Source of the DNA: Leptoclinus maculatus
Lineage: Eukaryota; Chordata; Actinopteri; Perciformes; Stichaeidae
Assembly: GCA_032191485.1 (NCBI GenBank)
Contig: JAVDOI010000003.1
Location: 14,387,813 to 14,451,812, forward strand
Direction of reading: 5' to 3'
DNA length: 64,000 nucleotides
Shown: one piece after another, positions 42,771 to 53,216 of the stretch
How the letters are laid out: each line of letters starts with the position of its first letter
Position numbering within the stretch: the first letter of the stretch is position 1
Made by a program: the position numbers and the translations under genes
Notes under the pieces: model-generated
What the model saw: only the letters and a program-made list of their open reading frames with translations
Database searches by the model: none
Told to the model about the DNA's origin: nothing

Positions 42771-42862
42771 GCGCCAAACTTCCTCCCGCGAAATTTAGAT
42801 CTCCCGCGGTTAGAGCTCGCCTCTGATTGGCTCACGGCACGTTCGGCTTGTCAAATTTGCAT
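42771..42862 (-). promoter_or_regulatory. e2f2: e2f2 core promoter: octamer, CCAAT box and paired E2F sites
   Basis: Read along the gene, the elements are ATGCAAAT octamer (42862-42855), CCAAT in GCCAATCAG (42830-42826), CCGCGGGAG, the E2F-like TTTCGCGGG (42793-42785) and the exact E2F site TTTGGCGC (42778-42771), about 570 bases upstream of the ATG. Mammalian E2F1 and E2F2 promoters are E2F-autoregulated, so feedback control is likely here as well. The transcription start probably lies just downstream of these sites. Confidence 0.65.
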
Positions 42863-45800
42863 AAAACAGTTGTACGCGGATGAGGCTGGTCTTCTTAAAG
42901 GGACAGTAGCGGCATCATTTCGGGACATAAGGTTCTTTTATCCACCAGGCTGGAGTTGGAGACAATGACCACTTATTATTTTGAATTGAATGAGTCCAGT
43001 CTATATAATCAGACAATATGATGTATAGGAAGAGGGTTGTTACTTTGTTGTTACAGAACGTTTTGTGGTTATCACAGGCCATGATACTCATTGACCCATC
43101 ATTTACTCATATCTTGCATCATATTTAGCTTCAATTCAATTTCTAATATGAAAAATTATAGGAGTATTATGGGCAAAAGATTTGGAATTTCCTATTTTAA
43201 AATTGGACAGTGATATTTGAAAATGTAATTTGATACACATTACAAATATGTATGAGGTCTAGCCTCACTGAAGAAGTGGGTAAAACAGATACAGCGCATA
43301 TATTTTTCAAATAACTGTCTTAATCCAACTTTGGAGACACTGCAATTGAAATTAAAGGGAAATGTTAGATAATAAATAATATGTTACTATGTATGAAAAT
43401 TATTTTCATGGGTATTTTCTATAAGAAAGGAGCCCATTCATTGCGCATGGAAACCCATATAGCCACTTGATGAAAGTATAGTGGCCTGGTGCAAGGTGTT
43501 GCTGGGGATGGTTTGTAGATGATAATTGGATTCATTCAGTACCACTCTTGCTTATTGGCTCAGAGGAGATATTGAAAGAAAACAACCCCTCCCCCACCCA
43601 CAGCTACCAGACCCAAGCCATGACATGACCCCCATTGGCCAAGGCAAAGCAGACTCCCATCCAAAGCAAGCCCTATTGTCATGCTGCGTTTTGAACTACA
43701 TTTCATCAGAATTTCAAGTCATTCAAATCTAATAATGTTCTGAAAGCAAGTTAAGTTAGTTATGTTTTATTCAGTCAAATTACTTTATATAATATATATA
43801 TATAAAGGATCCTGGGTGAGGGGAAAAGATGGCACAGTTGCTTACATATTACACTGGATTAGATTAGATAAGAGAGACTATTAATACTGACAGAATTGTA
43901 ATTGTAAATCCACATAGTGCAACTTAAATCTCCTGCACCCTCCTTTCCTTCCTCTTTCATATCAAACTACAAGATATATAGTACAGTGCATTAGAGATGC
44001 TGCATTGTCTACAGTCATAGTTGTTCAGATTTTGTGATCCTTTTTGTAATCTAATGTGGCCTGAATTGTAAAAGTATTAACAAAATGATAAGGGAACTTT
44101 TCACTGTTTTCTTAAGAGAGCTTGGGCCAATGTGACTGCAAAGTCCAACGATACATTGGGCTAAAATTAACTGACTGATAACACTTGGAGACACAAACTG
44201 GGGGTTCACTGTGGCCAGACAAACAGAGTGCTATCACATCAACAAAAATAACAACAATGATGGGCTTTTGTTGGTTTAGTTGGTTGTACTTCAAGTGACT
44301 GGTGAGTTACATGGATTGCAATTAGGCCGGACTTGCTTTGTTTTTTATATCTTATATCGAACCAATCTGGGTTTGTACAAAAGTCAAAGGGTTGCATTTC
44401 TATGTCAAAGCAACCCTTGACCTGCACAAGTTCATTTTGACATCCAGAGCAAAAAGCTTATCTTGTGTTCAGAGTGCTTAAATTCCTGGGATGTCAGCAG
44501 GACACTAGTTGTTGCATTCTAATTTAACATCCCCATCTTGTGGCGTGAACTGGGATCTGGTCTTCAGTACTGAAGCCCTGAGGATTGTTTCTGGTTTATC
44601 TTTTTGCTGCTTTCAATTAAAAGCACATAAATGGTCAATATATCCATATATTCTAACAAAATAATGTACAAAGCAGATAAAATATCATGGAAAATCTCAC
44701 ATAATACTTCCTTTGTAAAAGTGATGTAGGTCAGTTAGGTGTTGATTCTACTCTGTGCCAATTTTTCGCACAATCTTTGCAATTGTTATATAAATCCAGG
44801 TGTTCATGGTATACTGGATCCCCTGATTTGCATACTTGAGGTACGAATAACGTTAATGCCTTACAGCATAATGCAAACGAGTATGACACCTGATCTAACT
44901 ACACACCTGAAATTCAGTTAGATTCCACTTTGTAGTCATACAAGTACAAGTAATGAGATAATGCAATGTAGTTTAGAATCTAACAAGAAATGCAAAATGG
45001 GTGTTAATAGAAATAATAATAAACAGTAAGGGGTAGATATGAATATACTAAATATGTACAGTTTGTCTCCAGAATGTACAGTGTGTTTTAAGTGCTACAC
45101 TAGCTTGAAAATGTTGATCCAATAACACATTTGTACCACTAGATGGAGTTGCAACCTTATTATTCGCAGTATGAAGCTTAGAACTAGGTACATTTATGCA
45201 ACTCAACATATTGTGTAGTCTGATTGTTTTGTTGCTAGTCTCTTTTGGTAAGACAGTAAATAACAAGATTCTTTATTGTTGCTAATGGTCCAGATGAGGC
45301 ACTGGTAATATGTGTCAACATTTAATGCCCGACACTCTAGATGACTCCACAAGGTGGAGTAGTTCGGCAAGCTTTTGAGACCAGCCAAGTACAGTAGCAT
45401 GAATTTATACAGTTGTAATCTTTCTGTCTGCCTAATTGATATTACACAAATGAAGCTGTCACATCATAGGCATATAAAAGGTCTCGCAAATGTCAACTTA
45501 TTGGTAGAGTTGAATAAATGCTGCTTTACAGGTGATGCTCTTCAGCTTCCAAGGAAACACATTTATACACATGTTGATCTAGTGTCATGAATGTCCAATG
45601 CGTTCAAGATGTATGAATGATGGAACGGTTGATTTCTGATCACGCAACATCCTTTCTTCTGACACCATGAAGGAAGATCTACTGCTGTAAATTGGTGGGA
45701 ACTCATTCTTTGGAAAATGTAGATGCACTTCAAGGAAACTCCCTTTGTTTGATTTCCAACCACTCAACCTCAAGATTCATCCGAATACATCCTGTTGCAT

Positions 45801-45900
45801 CAGCATTTCCTTGACATCCAAAAACAAAAGTCAAGTCAGCATCACCTTCATTTTCTGAATAACACTCGGTCGTTATTTCATAAATGGATACCACGAAGGC
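42863..45900. other. Spacer between e2f2 and id3, no gene recognised
   Basis: AT-rich sequence with no convincing coding frame. A near-consensus CTCF core, CCACTAGATGGAG, lies at 45136-45148. Confidence 0.5.
45136..45148 (+). promoter_or_regulatory. CTCF-like motif between e2f2 and id3
   Basis: CCACTAGATGGAG matches the 13-base CTCF core at 12 positions. It is on the same strand as the intronic motif at 34852. Confidence 0.3.
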
Positions 45901-45925
45901 CAATTTGTTTCATATCTTTTTTTTT

Positions 45926-45931
45926 TTTATT
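45926..45931 (-). terminator. id3: Candidate id3 polyadenylation signal (AATAAA)
   Basis: TTTATT on the plus strand is the only AATAAA found on the gene strand between exon 3 and the spacer. Confidence 0.5.
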
Positions 45932-46673
45932 TCATTACATAAGAACATACATACAAAGCAAACTTTATAATTAAGAGTTTATGAAACTCACAGCGCATTG
46001 TCTGTAGAAATAACACAATCCCTACAAACATTTACAATTAACTCTAGTATAGAGTTCTGATTATACCTAATAAAACCCAAACTCCCATTCAGAAAAAATA
46101 CCAACATCCAAATTGACTCACACCTTACATACCCACAGCAGATATGTACACATTCGTAAAAAGTTGCAACAGTCTCCAGATCATTAGAAATCAGATTAGA
46201 TGGGGGGGGGGGGAATTATACAGGGATAATTATGTGAGATGATGTGAGACTTGGTGTAGAGAGGGTTCTGGTTGGGTGTGGAGTTTAACCCACAAAGTAG
46301 GTTTGGAATGCAACACAAAAGAAAGGAAAATAAAACAATGTACCAATGTTTCTACTTCTACCTATAGGGGATCCCAGGTTTTTGGAGGAGGGTATACAAA
46401 GCCGGTTGCTTTCAATTTCCAATCCTGGCTTCTGCTTTGGTGTGTTGATTTGTCTGTCCAGGGGCCAAAGAATGAGTCTCTGTTTTCTTGCTCATGCACC
46501 ACTGTTGATCCCCACTCATCTAGGAAACAGTCCACTTTGTCTGTCTTTTCTTCTTTAAACCCTCCTCCTCCTCCTTTTTCTTCTTCTCCTTCTCTCCCAA
46601 ATACCTATCCCACCCTTTCTGCCCCTCTTGTCCTCTTGCCCGGAGTGAAGTGGAGACATGTGTTTCCCTGCAC
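45926..46673 (-). other. id3: id3 exon 3, non-coding 3'UTR
   Basis: Exon 2 ends at 47072 with donor GTATGT. A strong acceptor (pyrimidine tract then TATGCAG) precedes 46673. An intron in the 3'UTR is the usual arrangement of vertebrate ID genes. The tail is placed at the AATAAA signal. A 141-codon frame on the opposite strand is not considered a gene. Confidence 0.6.
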
Positions 46674-47088
46674 CTGCATAGAGAGAAAGGAAGAAAAGTG
46701 AAGTCAGATCTCTCCCTCTCACCCTCCCTCCCCCCTCCCTACAGAGGAGAGCAGACAGACTGGCGCCTAGCATGGAACTTTCATTAACCCCAGGCAGATA
46801 GCAATGAATCCGCTACACATTCACTGGCCTGTCTAATTGGCATCGCTAATGTGGAGGGCAACGAGACCTTAGTCTCAACAAAGGCTACACTATTCTCGCC
46901 GATGTTAAAAGTTTTATTTTAAAGTTATGTCATTTTCTAAGTCAAAACAACACTGTTGTAATTCTAAGCGCGTGGCCCGAATATATGTAGTTTCTACATA
47001 CACACATGTATCTTGTGATTATAGCAATTTATAGATACTGCATTACCGATTATCAAATAATAAATACATACCATGATCTGCCTTCCTC

Positions 47089-47776
47089 TTAATGGCACAA
47101 CCGCCCTTCTTCTTTGGAGAATTTGCGAGCAAGGTCCGCAGTCTGAATGGAGAGCAAAATGAAGCAGTGTTAGACGCGGACAATACTCTTCATCTTACTG
47201 CATATAAACAAGAATAACTGCATGTGCGGGGGTGCAACATGTCTGCCACAACATCACATATCAGAACAATAGACTAAAATACAATATCAACGCCATGCAT
47301 GCAAGCGGGGATGCACATCGTGTTGCGAGTGGAATACATTTTACAAAAATCCAGATCGACTTAAATTAAAAAGGCTATCTTTCGCAGAAGCAATGCAGAG
47401 ATCCGTTTAGTGCAGAGAGCTACACAAGACTTGCTCTTTAGCGTCGGTCCACGCTGCAGCCCGCATCTCCCCTCACCTTTATTGACAAAACCATCTCCGG
47501 CGTGGCTGTGTCCTCCGCCTCCAGCGCGATCTGCAGGTCGAAGATGTAGTCGATGACGTGTTGCAGGATCTCCACCTGGCTGACAGACTTGTTCTGCGGG
47601 ATGCTCGGCACCAGCTCCTTCAGCTTGGAGTAGCAGTCGTTCATGTCGCACAGGGCGCCCACCGGCTCCTCCAGACACGAGTGTTTATTCCGGTTGATGG
47701 CGAGACTCTGCTCCGAAATGCAGCACACGGCCTTGTAGCAGCTCCTCACCGAGCGGACGGGACTGATGGCTTTCAT
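47089..47776 (-). CDS. id3: Id3, helix-loop-helix inhibitor of DNA binding
   Basis: Two coding exons (47776-47477 and 47142-47089, phase 0) give 117 aa; human ID3 is 119 aa. Id proteins dimerise with E-proteins through the HLH but lack the basic region, so the dimer cannot bind E-boxes and differentiation genes stay off. The N-terminus MKAISPVRS keeps the Ser5-Pro site phosphorylated by CDK2 in the family. The HLH (45-85) reads MNDCYSKLKELVPSIPQNK and SVSQVEILQHVIDYIFDLQ, and no basic segment precedes it. Exon 2 ends RLCH, close to the human FCH terminus. ID3 rather than ID1, ID2 or ID4 is supported by this and by its position next to e2f2 and asap3. Confidence 0.95.
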
Positions 47777-47914
47777 GATGAATACAGAAACAACAACAAC
47801 ACGACTCGGCTTGACGATTAAGTGTGAGTTTTTGAAGGTTTTCCTCCTCTTGGGGTCTTCTTTTATCGCTGTATTGAAACGTTACAGTGCTCTGACAGCG
47901 ACGTACGCTTAGGT

Positions 47915-47921
47915 CTTTATA
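47915..47921 (-). promoter_or_regulatory. id3: id3 TATA box
   Basis: TATAAAG on the gene strand, about 140 bases upstream of the ATG. It predicts a start near 47885 and a 5'UTR of about 110 bases. A GGCGCC lies directly upstream (47927-47932). Confidence 0.7.
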
Positions 47922-47963
47922 CACTAGGCGCCTGCTGACGGCCCCTTTCTCGCATCGTGCTCT

Positions 47964-48002
47964 GATTGGCCCTTGGAAAGAGCAAGCCAATTCTCATTGG
48001 CT
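47964..48002 (-). promoter_or_regulatory. id3: Two CCAAT boxes of the id3 promoter
   Basis: ATTGG occurs twice on the plus strand, within TGATTGGCCC (about 47963-47972) and CTCATTGGCTG (about 47993-48003), 45-80 bases upstream of the TATA box. That is the usual NF-Y spacing. Confidence 0.6.
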
Positions 48003-48003
48003 G

Positions 48004-48880
48004 ATATCACCTTGTGGAAGGGCTGGAAAGAATGAGGAAATTAGGGCTGGGATGCCTAAAGGGGATTGTCAATCAATTAGTCGCCTCTTCCAGGTGGTGC
48101 TATTTGTTTGAAATAGACAGAAAGAAGTTCTCAAAGTGGGGCACGTTACAAGTTTGGAAGAATCTCCGGTAAAGAGAGGAATACTTTTAGTTTACAACAA
48201 GCCTACTGAACTATAGAAGCAACTGCAAGGAAAGATGGACGTTTTAATTCTAGATTTTACCACAGTTTCTATCTCACTTTTACTTTCATTAAAAGCTATA
48301 ATTCCAGACGAATACACGTCTTCTCAAATAAAGATCATATTTTTATTGATTGCTGTAAATGCTTCATGAAGTTTGGCTGCATGTCTGTCAAGACACTGAA
48401 AACACTTAATCAAAACTATATAGACAGTTATTATGATACCCTATTTTACAATAGGTGTTCAAGCAATGTACGTGCTTGTTTTAGGACTCACTATGTGCAT
48501 CCAAAAATAAAAATGTTGAAAATAGGATATTTATATAATATAGGTAAAAGGTCAGTGGAAGGCCAGGTTATTTTCTACATTAGTAAATTGCTAAGAACAG
48601 GTTATTCTGATGATCGGTCATTGGATGTGGATTTATTGACTGATTATTTATGTTTTGATAGTTTATAGTCCTTCTCTTATAGCCCATATGCCTCTATGAT
48701 CAACAATGATTTAACCCACAAAGAATATTAAGGTGTGCTTAATCCGTGCAGTCACTTAAACTGCTAAAATCAAACCCTCTTTTGAGGGGAAACAGCTTTA
48801 TGAAAATTATATTTTAACAACTCCAAATGTTGCTCCGTTTTAGTTTACATCAAAGCACGTCCCGTTCTGCTCCTATTTGG
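48004..48880. other. id3 upstream DNA, no gene recognised
   Basis: AT-rich; the plus-strand frame at 48366-48668 uses AT-rich unbiased codons and shows no motif. Confidence 0.4.
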
Positions 48881-48987
48881 GTCTTATTTTCCCCTTTTCT
48901 CACAATCCTGTTTTGTAGAGGAATGCAGGCCTGAGCCAGCTGTGTGTCCTATCCCAGCCCAGCTGTGTTGATCTAACGCGCCAGTCC

Positions 48988-49003
48988 CAGACATGCTGGC
49001 GCC
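48988..49003 (-). promoter_or_regulatory. id3: Candidate BMP-response (SMAD1/5-SMAD4) element of id3
   Basis: On the gene strand the sequence is GGCGCC, five bases, GTCTG. This fits the GRCGNC-N5-GTCTG SMAD consensus defined from Drosophila Dpp elements and vertebrate BMP targets, including Id genes. It is 1.2 kb upstream of the id3 ATG, in a GC-rich block (about 48900-49190) that also has a CRE-like TGACGTC (49017-49011) and another CAGAC near 49054. Confidence 0.6.
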
Positions 49004-49199
49004 AGCCTCCCGACGTCATCCATTCACCCCAACGCTCACTCCCCTCTTTGGCAGACGGCCCTCCCTCCCCCGTCCAGCACCAGAGGGGAGAGAAGCACAG
49101 GCGCTCAGAGATCCGATTGGATGAGCGAGCCTGTCACTCACGGACACAGGTCCACGCCCCCACGCTTCCCTCCTCCCATATGCAGTTGTACTCAGAGAA

Positions 49200-51787
49200 A
49201 GTTTGAGGAAAACCTTTTTTAATTCCCCATAATTGTGCAATGATGAATACGCCAACATGGCCTGGAGACGAATCTCGTGATGAAAAGTATTAGGAAAGCA
49301 GTCGACATGAGATCATAATTAAAGACAGGACAAACCCATGTCTAACTTTACGCTGTGAAGTAATGTCATTCTGCCTATGTACAGTAGTTAGATAAAGTGG
49401 TTGCTCAACGGTCCGTGGGTGCCCGGATGTTGGCCTGTGTTCACCAGACATTTTACAACCGTCTGACCAACTCTGAACTGAGCAACTATCAATTTAAGGT
49501 TAAATGGTAGGCTATTATAATTATGTCAAATTGTATATTATGTAACCTCACATGCAACAAAGAGTTGATGAAACATAACACACTATTTTAAGACAATGAG
49601 CAATTACACTATGCATCGTTATCTTCATTTTGGGCACGGCTGGAGATATCCTCCCCATTATGCAGAGGTTTAAAAGATGTTCAAGTCACTGCAATCAACC
49701 CCCCCCCCCCCCAACCGTTGACCCTGTATGACGAGTCACTCACTTTAGAGCAAACCACAATATTGAACCGTGAGACAGGACTTCGGTCCAGTGCTATTCT
49801 AAAGATATATTGTGTGAGCGGTGCAGAGTATCCAAACAAGACTTTGACCTTAAATATCTTTTTTAAAGATGTCAAGGGGAAGTCAAATATTGCACTAAAT
49901 TTCCCAGGTCTGGTGGGAAAATAATTGTTCGTATTTGCTGATTTAGCAAACTGGGCCTAGTGGCAAAATCAGTTTTGGGATTAAAGACCTCCATGTTGAG
50001 TCGACGCAAACATTATCCCATTCGATTTTGATAATCCAAAGAAAGCACCGCCCCTGATTCTAGTTATTTCTAGGAACTATAGGAGCTATTTCTAGGATAT
50101 CAAAAATGCCAACAGAGTATTTTTCTCCCATGACAGCGCTTGTCTGCAGATTCCAGAGTTTTCAGTGCGTAAAATCTGTGTGAAACACCCACACAAACAC
50201 ACACCCACACCCTGTCTCTCACTCTCGCTCTCTGTCTCTCTCTCTCCCACACACACACACACACACACACGCAGTAGTGTGTCTGGGCAAGGATCAGGTG
50301 CTTGTCGGAAAGGCCCCGGACACAATCGGGTCTCTCTTTCAATGGATGGGAGAATTCCGAGCCTGGCGTCAGTGAGTCTGCCTCTCTCCCCGCCCTCCCT
50401 CTCCCTCTCCCCGCTCCTCCGTGCAGCTGGACGCAGACAATCAAGCCATCAACAATCGCCATGCATAATTAGCAGCGCCCCTTCTCTCTCCTCTTCTCGA
50501 CTTCTCTCTCTCCATTAAATTTTCAATCCGCTGTATTTTATTGACAACCAAATACTAAGGTAAAAAAAAAATATATATATATATATATATAATTCTAAGC
50601 CTCAACATCTGTTTCAACTCTATGACTGAATGTGTTTCCACAGGGTCTAGAGCTCACCTTTTCACTCATCTTTACCTCTCAAAGCACCTTCTTTCAACAT
50701 AAACAAAGTGTCTCTTTCTACTTCTGGTAACAACAGAACAGAGTGTAGAGTAATGAGGGTCATCTTGTGAGATGAGACAGAAGGAGGGAGGGAAACCACC
50801 ATACTGCCATGTGGAGAGGCAGTGTTGTATACAGAAGGGTATCTTTTTCATCCACAAGTGCAGGCCCATCTTGGCGGGGATAATTAAGTGGCAAGAAACA
50901 CACTGAAACTTAATTCTTTGTATCCCTGGTGTGTGTCGTGCAGGATTCCTCCTCCTCCTCCTCTGCTCCCTGTTTTCACTCTGTCCTTCATCAAAGACGC
51001 TACAGTCTTCTCCGTCGGCTTTGAACAGCCTACAGATCCAGAAATTTTGTCCCTAGTGACCCAGGCGGCGACATGACATTTAATGCACATTGTTGATTTG
51101 TACTGGTCACTTGGTATTTATCTTTGAGTCTCTTGTTCACGCTTGTGCATAATGATATTGCCTAGTTTTTACATGAGAGGATGTCCAATGTATCACAAAA
51201 GAAACTCACCCACGTACTTCATTCATTGATTCATTCACTCAGCCAACATGGGCCCATTGTGCAAACTCTATGCAACAGGATCGAGCCTCTTTATGTCTAT
51301 GACACTGTGGCTGTTTGGTTAACACTAAAATATAAGGTATCTTGGTTGAGCCAGATCTAAAAACAGGTGTGATTGATTGCATTAAAACCCATTTCAAACA
51401 TATGGGGATCTAAATCCAAATCTGGTGCAGACAAAATCTAAACATAATACTTAAAAACATTGCTTTGGGACAACACCTTTTTGACAGAAAGTCTGCATTA
51501 TAATCTGTAGGGTTTGAAAGGTGTGGGTATGTATTTTTGCCAGACAAGGAACATTATAACAGAGATGCTTTAGTTGCATCATGGGAATTGTAGGATTTCT
51601 GGAACCAAGGAGTAAGAATCAGGATGTAGCCTCTGCTTTGGATTTTTTAAATTAATTTATCTCTCTCAAGACCCTCACCTTTATGGTAGTGGACAACCTA
51701 ATCACCAGGATATTCATTTTAGATGCTTTTAAAAAAACTAATGTGTGAACTAATGTCCGTCCCATTTGTGGAAAAGCAGATGTTCCA
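49200..51787. other. Intergenic DNA, no gene recognised
   Basis: It contains C and CA/CT runs (49700-49713, about 50210-50270) and an (AT)n tract (50570-50591). A GC-richer block near 50280-50470 may be regulatory but has no specific site I can support. Confidence 0.4.
50570..50591. repeat. (AT)n microsatellite
   Basis: About 11 AT units after an A run. Confidence 0.85.
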
Positions 51788-51791
51788 TTAA

Positions 51792-52881
51792 CCCTCCTGT
51801 TATGTTCGTTTCTCAGGTACAGCAATGATGTTCCCGGGGTCAAAGTGACCCGGTGCATGTTAAATCATCCAAAAGTTGTCAGAAACCCAAAGAAATCCTA
51901 ATAAATATAGTTTGTACCTCATCACCAACACCATTACTAACAATTCAATCAGTATTTAGTGGAATGGAGTTATTCACCCCTCCATAGATCATAGTTCAAT
52001 TAGGATAACTCACTCGCTTTCATGAAAAATACACGTTCAAACTATTTTTTAGGTACATTGGAAAAACCTAGATATAAATTGCATTAGTCTACCATAACAT
52101 GTATTTTTTTCTAAATTTTTTTTACATTTTGAAACTTTATTTTTTTCATGGGGGGATGTAGATAAATAGAGATGAGACACCTCTGCTGTTCAGGGTCATA
52201 TTGACCCGCTCACTCAAAATCAAGCCAAATGAGTCATAAGGGTTTGTATTGGAAGTAAACTTCACTTATATGTTTATTTATAGTGTTAAGAAACAGACAT
52301 TTACACAAATTAACAAGAGATGAGCACAATGAACGCTGTGTGTGTGTGTGTTTGTGTTTGTATCTGTGTCTAGACAGCACACGAGTGACATGTCGTCACA
52401 GTGTGCTTTGTGCAAATACATTTTGGCACTGTCTTTTGTAATATTTTCGGCAGACAGTCTTGGCTGACGTGTATTGGGTGAGGATGACCACTGTATTTCA
52501 CAATTTTTGGACACGAATGTCTCGCTTGGAGGAACAGGTATATCAGTTTCCTCATCTGATGGTTCATAATCAGTACCATTATAATCTGAATTGACACAAC
52601 CTCCACAAGGATTTGCTCCAGAGCCTCCAGGGCTGTTGTTTCTGTTGCTTATGTTGTCCTACAGTAAGCTGCTGTGTTGTATGTATCTGCAGAGTGTAAT
52701 GTTGGTCGGACTCCCAAGCAACCATTTTGTATGTTTCGCCCCTCTCCTGCTAAGTGTGGGCGGAGTTTTCCCGCGGGAAAATAAAAGGTTCCCGTCAAAG
52801 TCAAAATATTATCTGTATTTCTGTAGGTGGGGTAGTGAGAAAGAGTGTGTGTGTGTGTGTGTGAGATTGGGATGAAATATG

Positions 52882-52914
<33 letters not shown>

Positions 52915-53216
52915 TTTATGTGTGTGTGTGTGAAATGGAGTGAAACATGGTGGGAGGGAGTAAGAAATACTTTGTCTCACATTTTCAAAGAAAGAAATGG
53001 TCTAAACTTGACCCTTCTGACCCCTTATAGCCTCCACTTTCACTGCCGGGTCAAATTGACCCGAACATCATCTCTGTAATATCTTTTTTTTTTACGTTGA
53101 TCACACTAATTAAGGCAAGCAGAAGAAGTTTCATACAGAAAAAGTACTTTAAAATATCTTTTCTAGATTTTCAAACTTTGAAACGGGTCAATTTGACCCG
53201 CAACATACCAGGAGGG
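51792..53216 (-). mobile_element. Decayed piggyBac-type transposon flanked by TTAA
   Basis: The ends CCCTCCTGTTATGTT and ...AACATACCAGGAGGG are inverted repeats, each bounded by the TTAA target used by piggyBac elements (51788-51791 and 53217-53220). Repeated 'gggtcaaaNtgaccc' words lie inside both ends. In the middle, minus-strand frames read DYEPSDEETDIPVPP and then FVSKNCEIQWSSSP..RLSAENI, which resembles the acidic N-terminus of PGBD-type transposases. The rest of the transposase, including the catalytic aspartates, is absent, so the copy is internally deleted and inactive. TG repeats near 52843-52932 have expanded inside it. Confidence 0.75.
52430..52590 (-). pseudogene. Remnant of piggyBac transposase N-terminal region
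   Basis: This is a short open stretch within the TTAA-flanked element. It has an acidic head followed by SKNxEIxWSSSP and RLSAxNI, as in PGBD4-like transposases. It is truncated on both sides and cannot make a working enzyme. Confidence 0.6.

Noticed and set aside
42629..42835. 68-codon frame MSQSEASSNRGRSKF... upstream of e2f2
   Set aside because: Its first codons overlap the CCAAT and E2F sites of the promoter, so they are probably not transcribed, and it resembles no protein.
47558..47821. 87-codon plus-strand frame across id3 exon 1
   Set aside because: Antisense shadow of the Id3 HLH coding sequence.
47913..47932. GTCT and GGCGCC next to the id3 TATA box as a second BMP element
   Set aside because: The spacing is 10 bases, not the 5 required by the SMAD consensus; kept only as a note.
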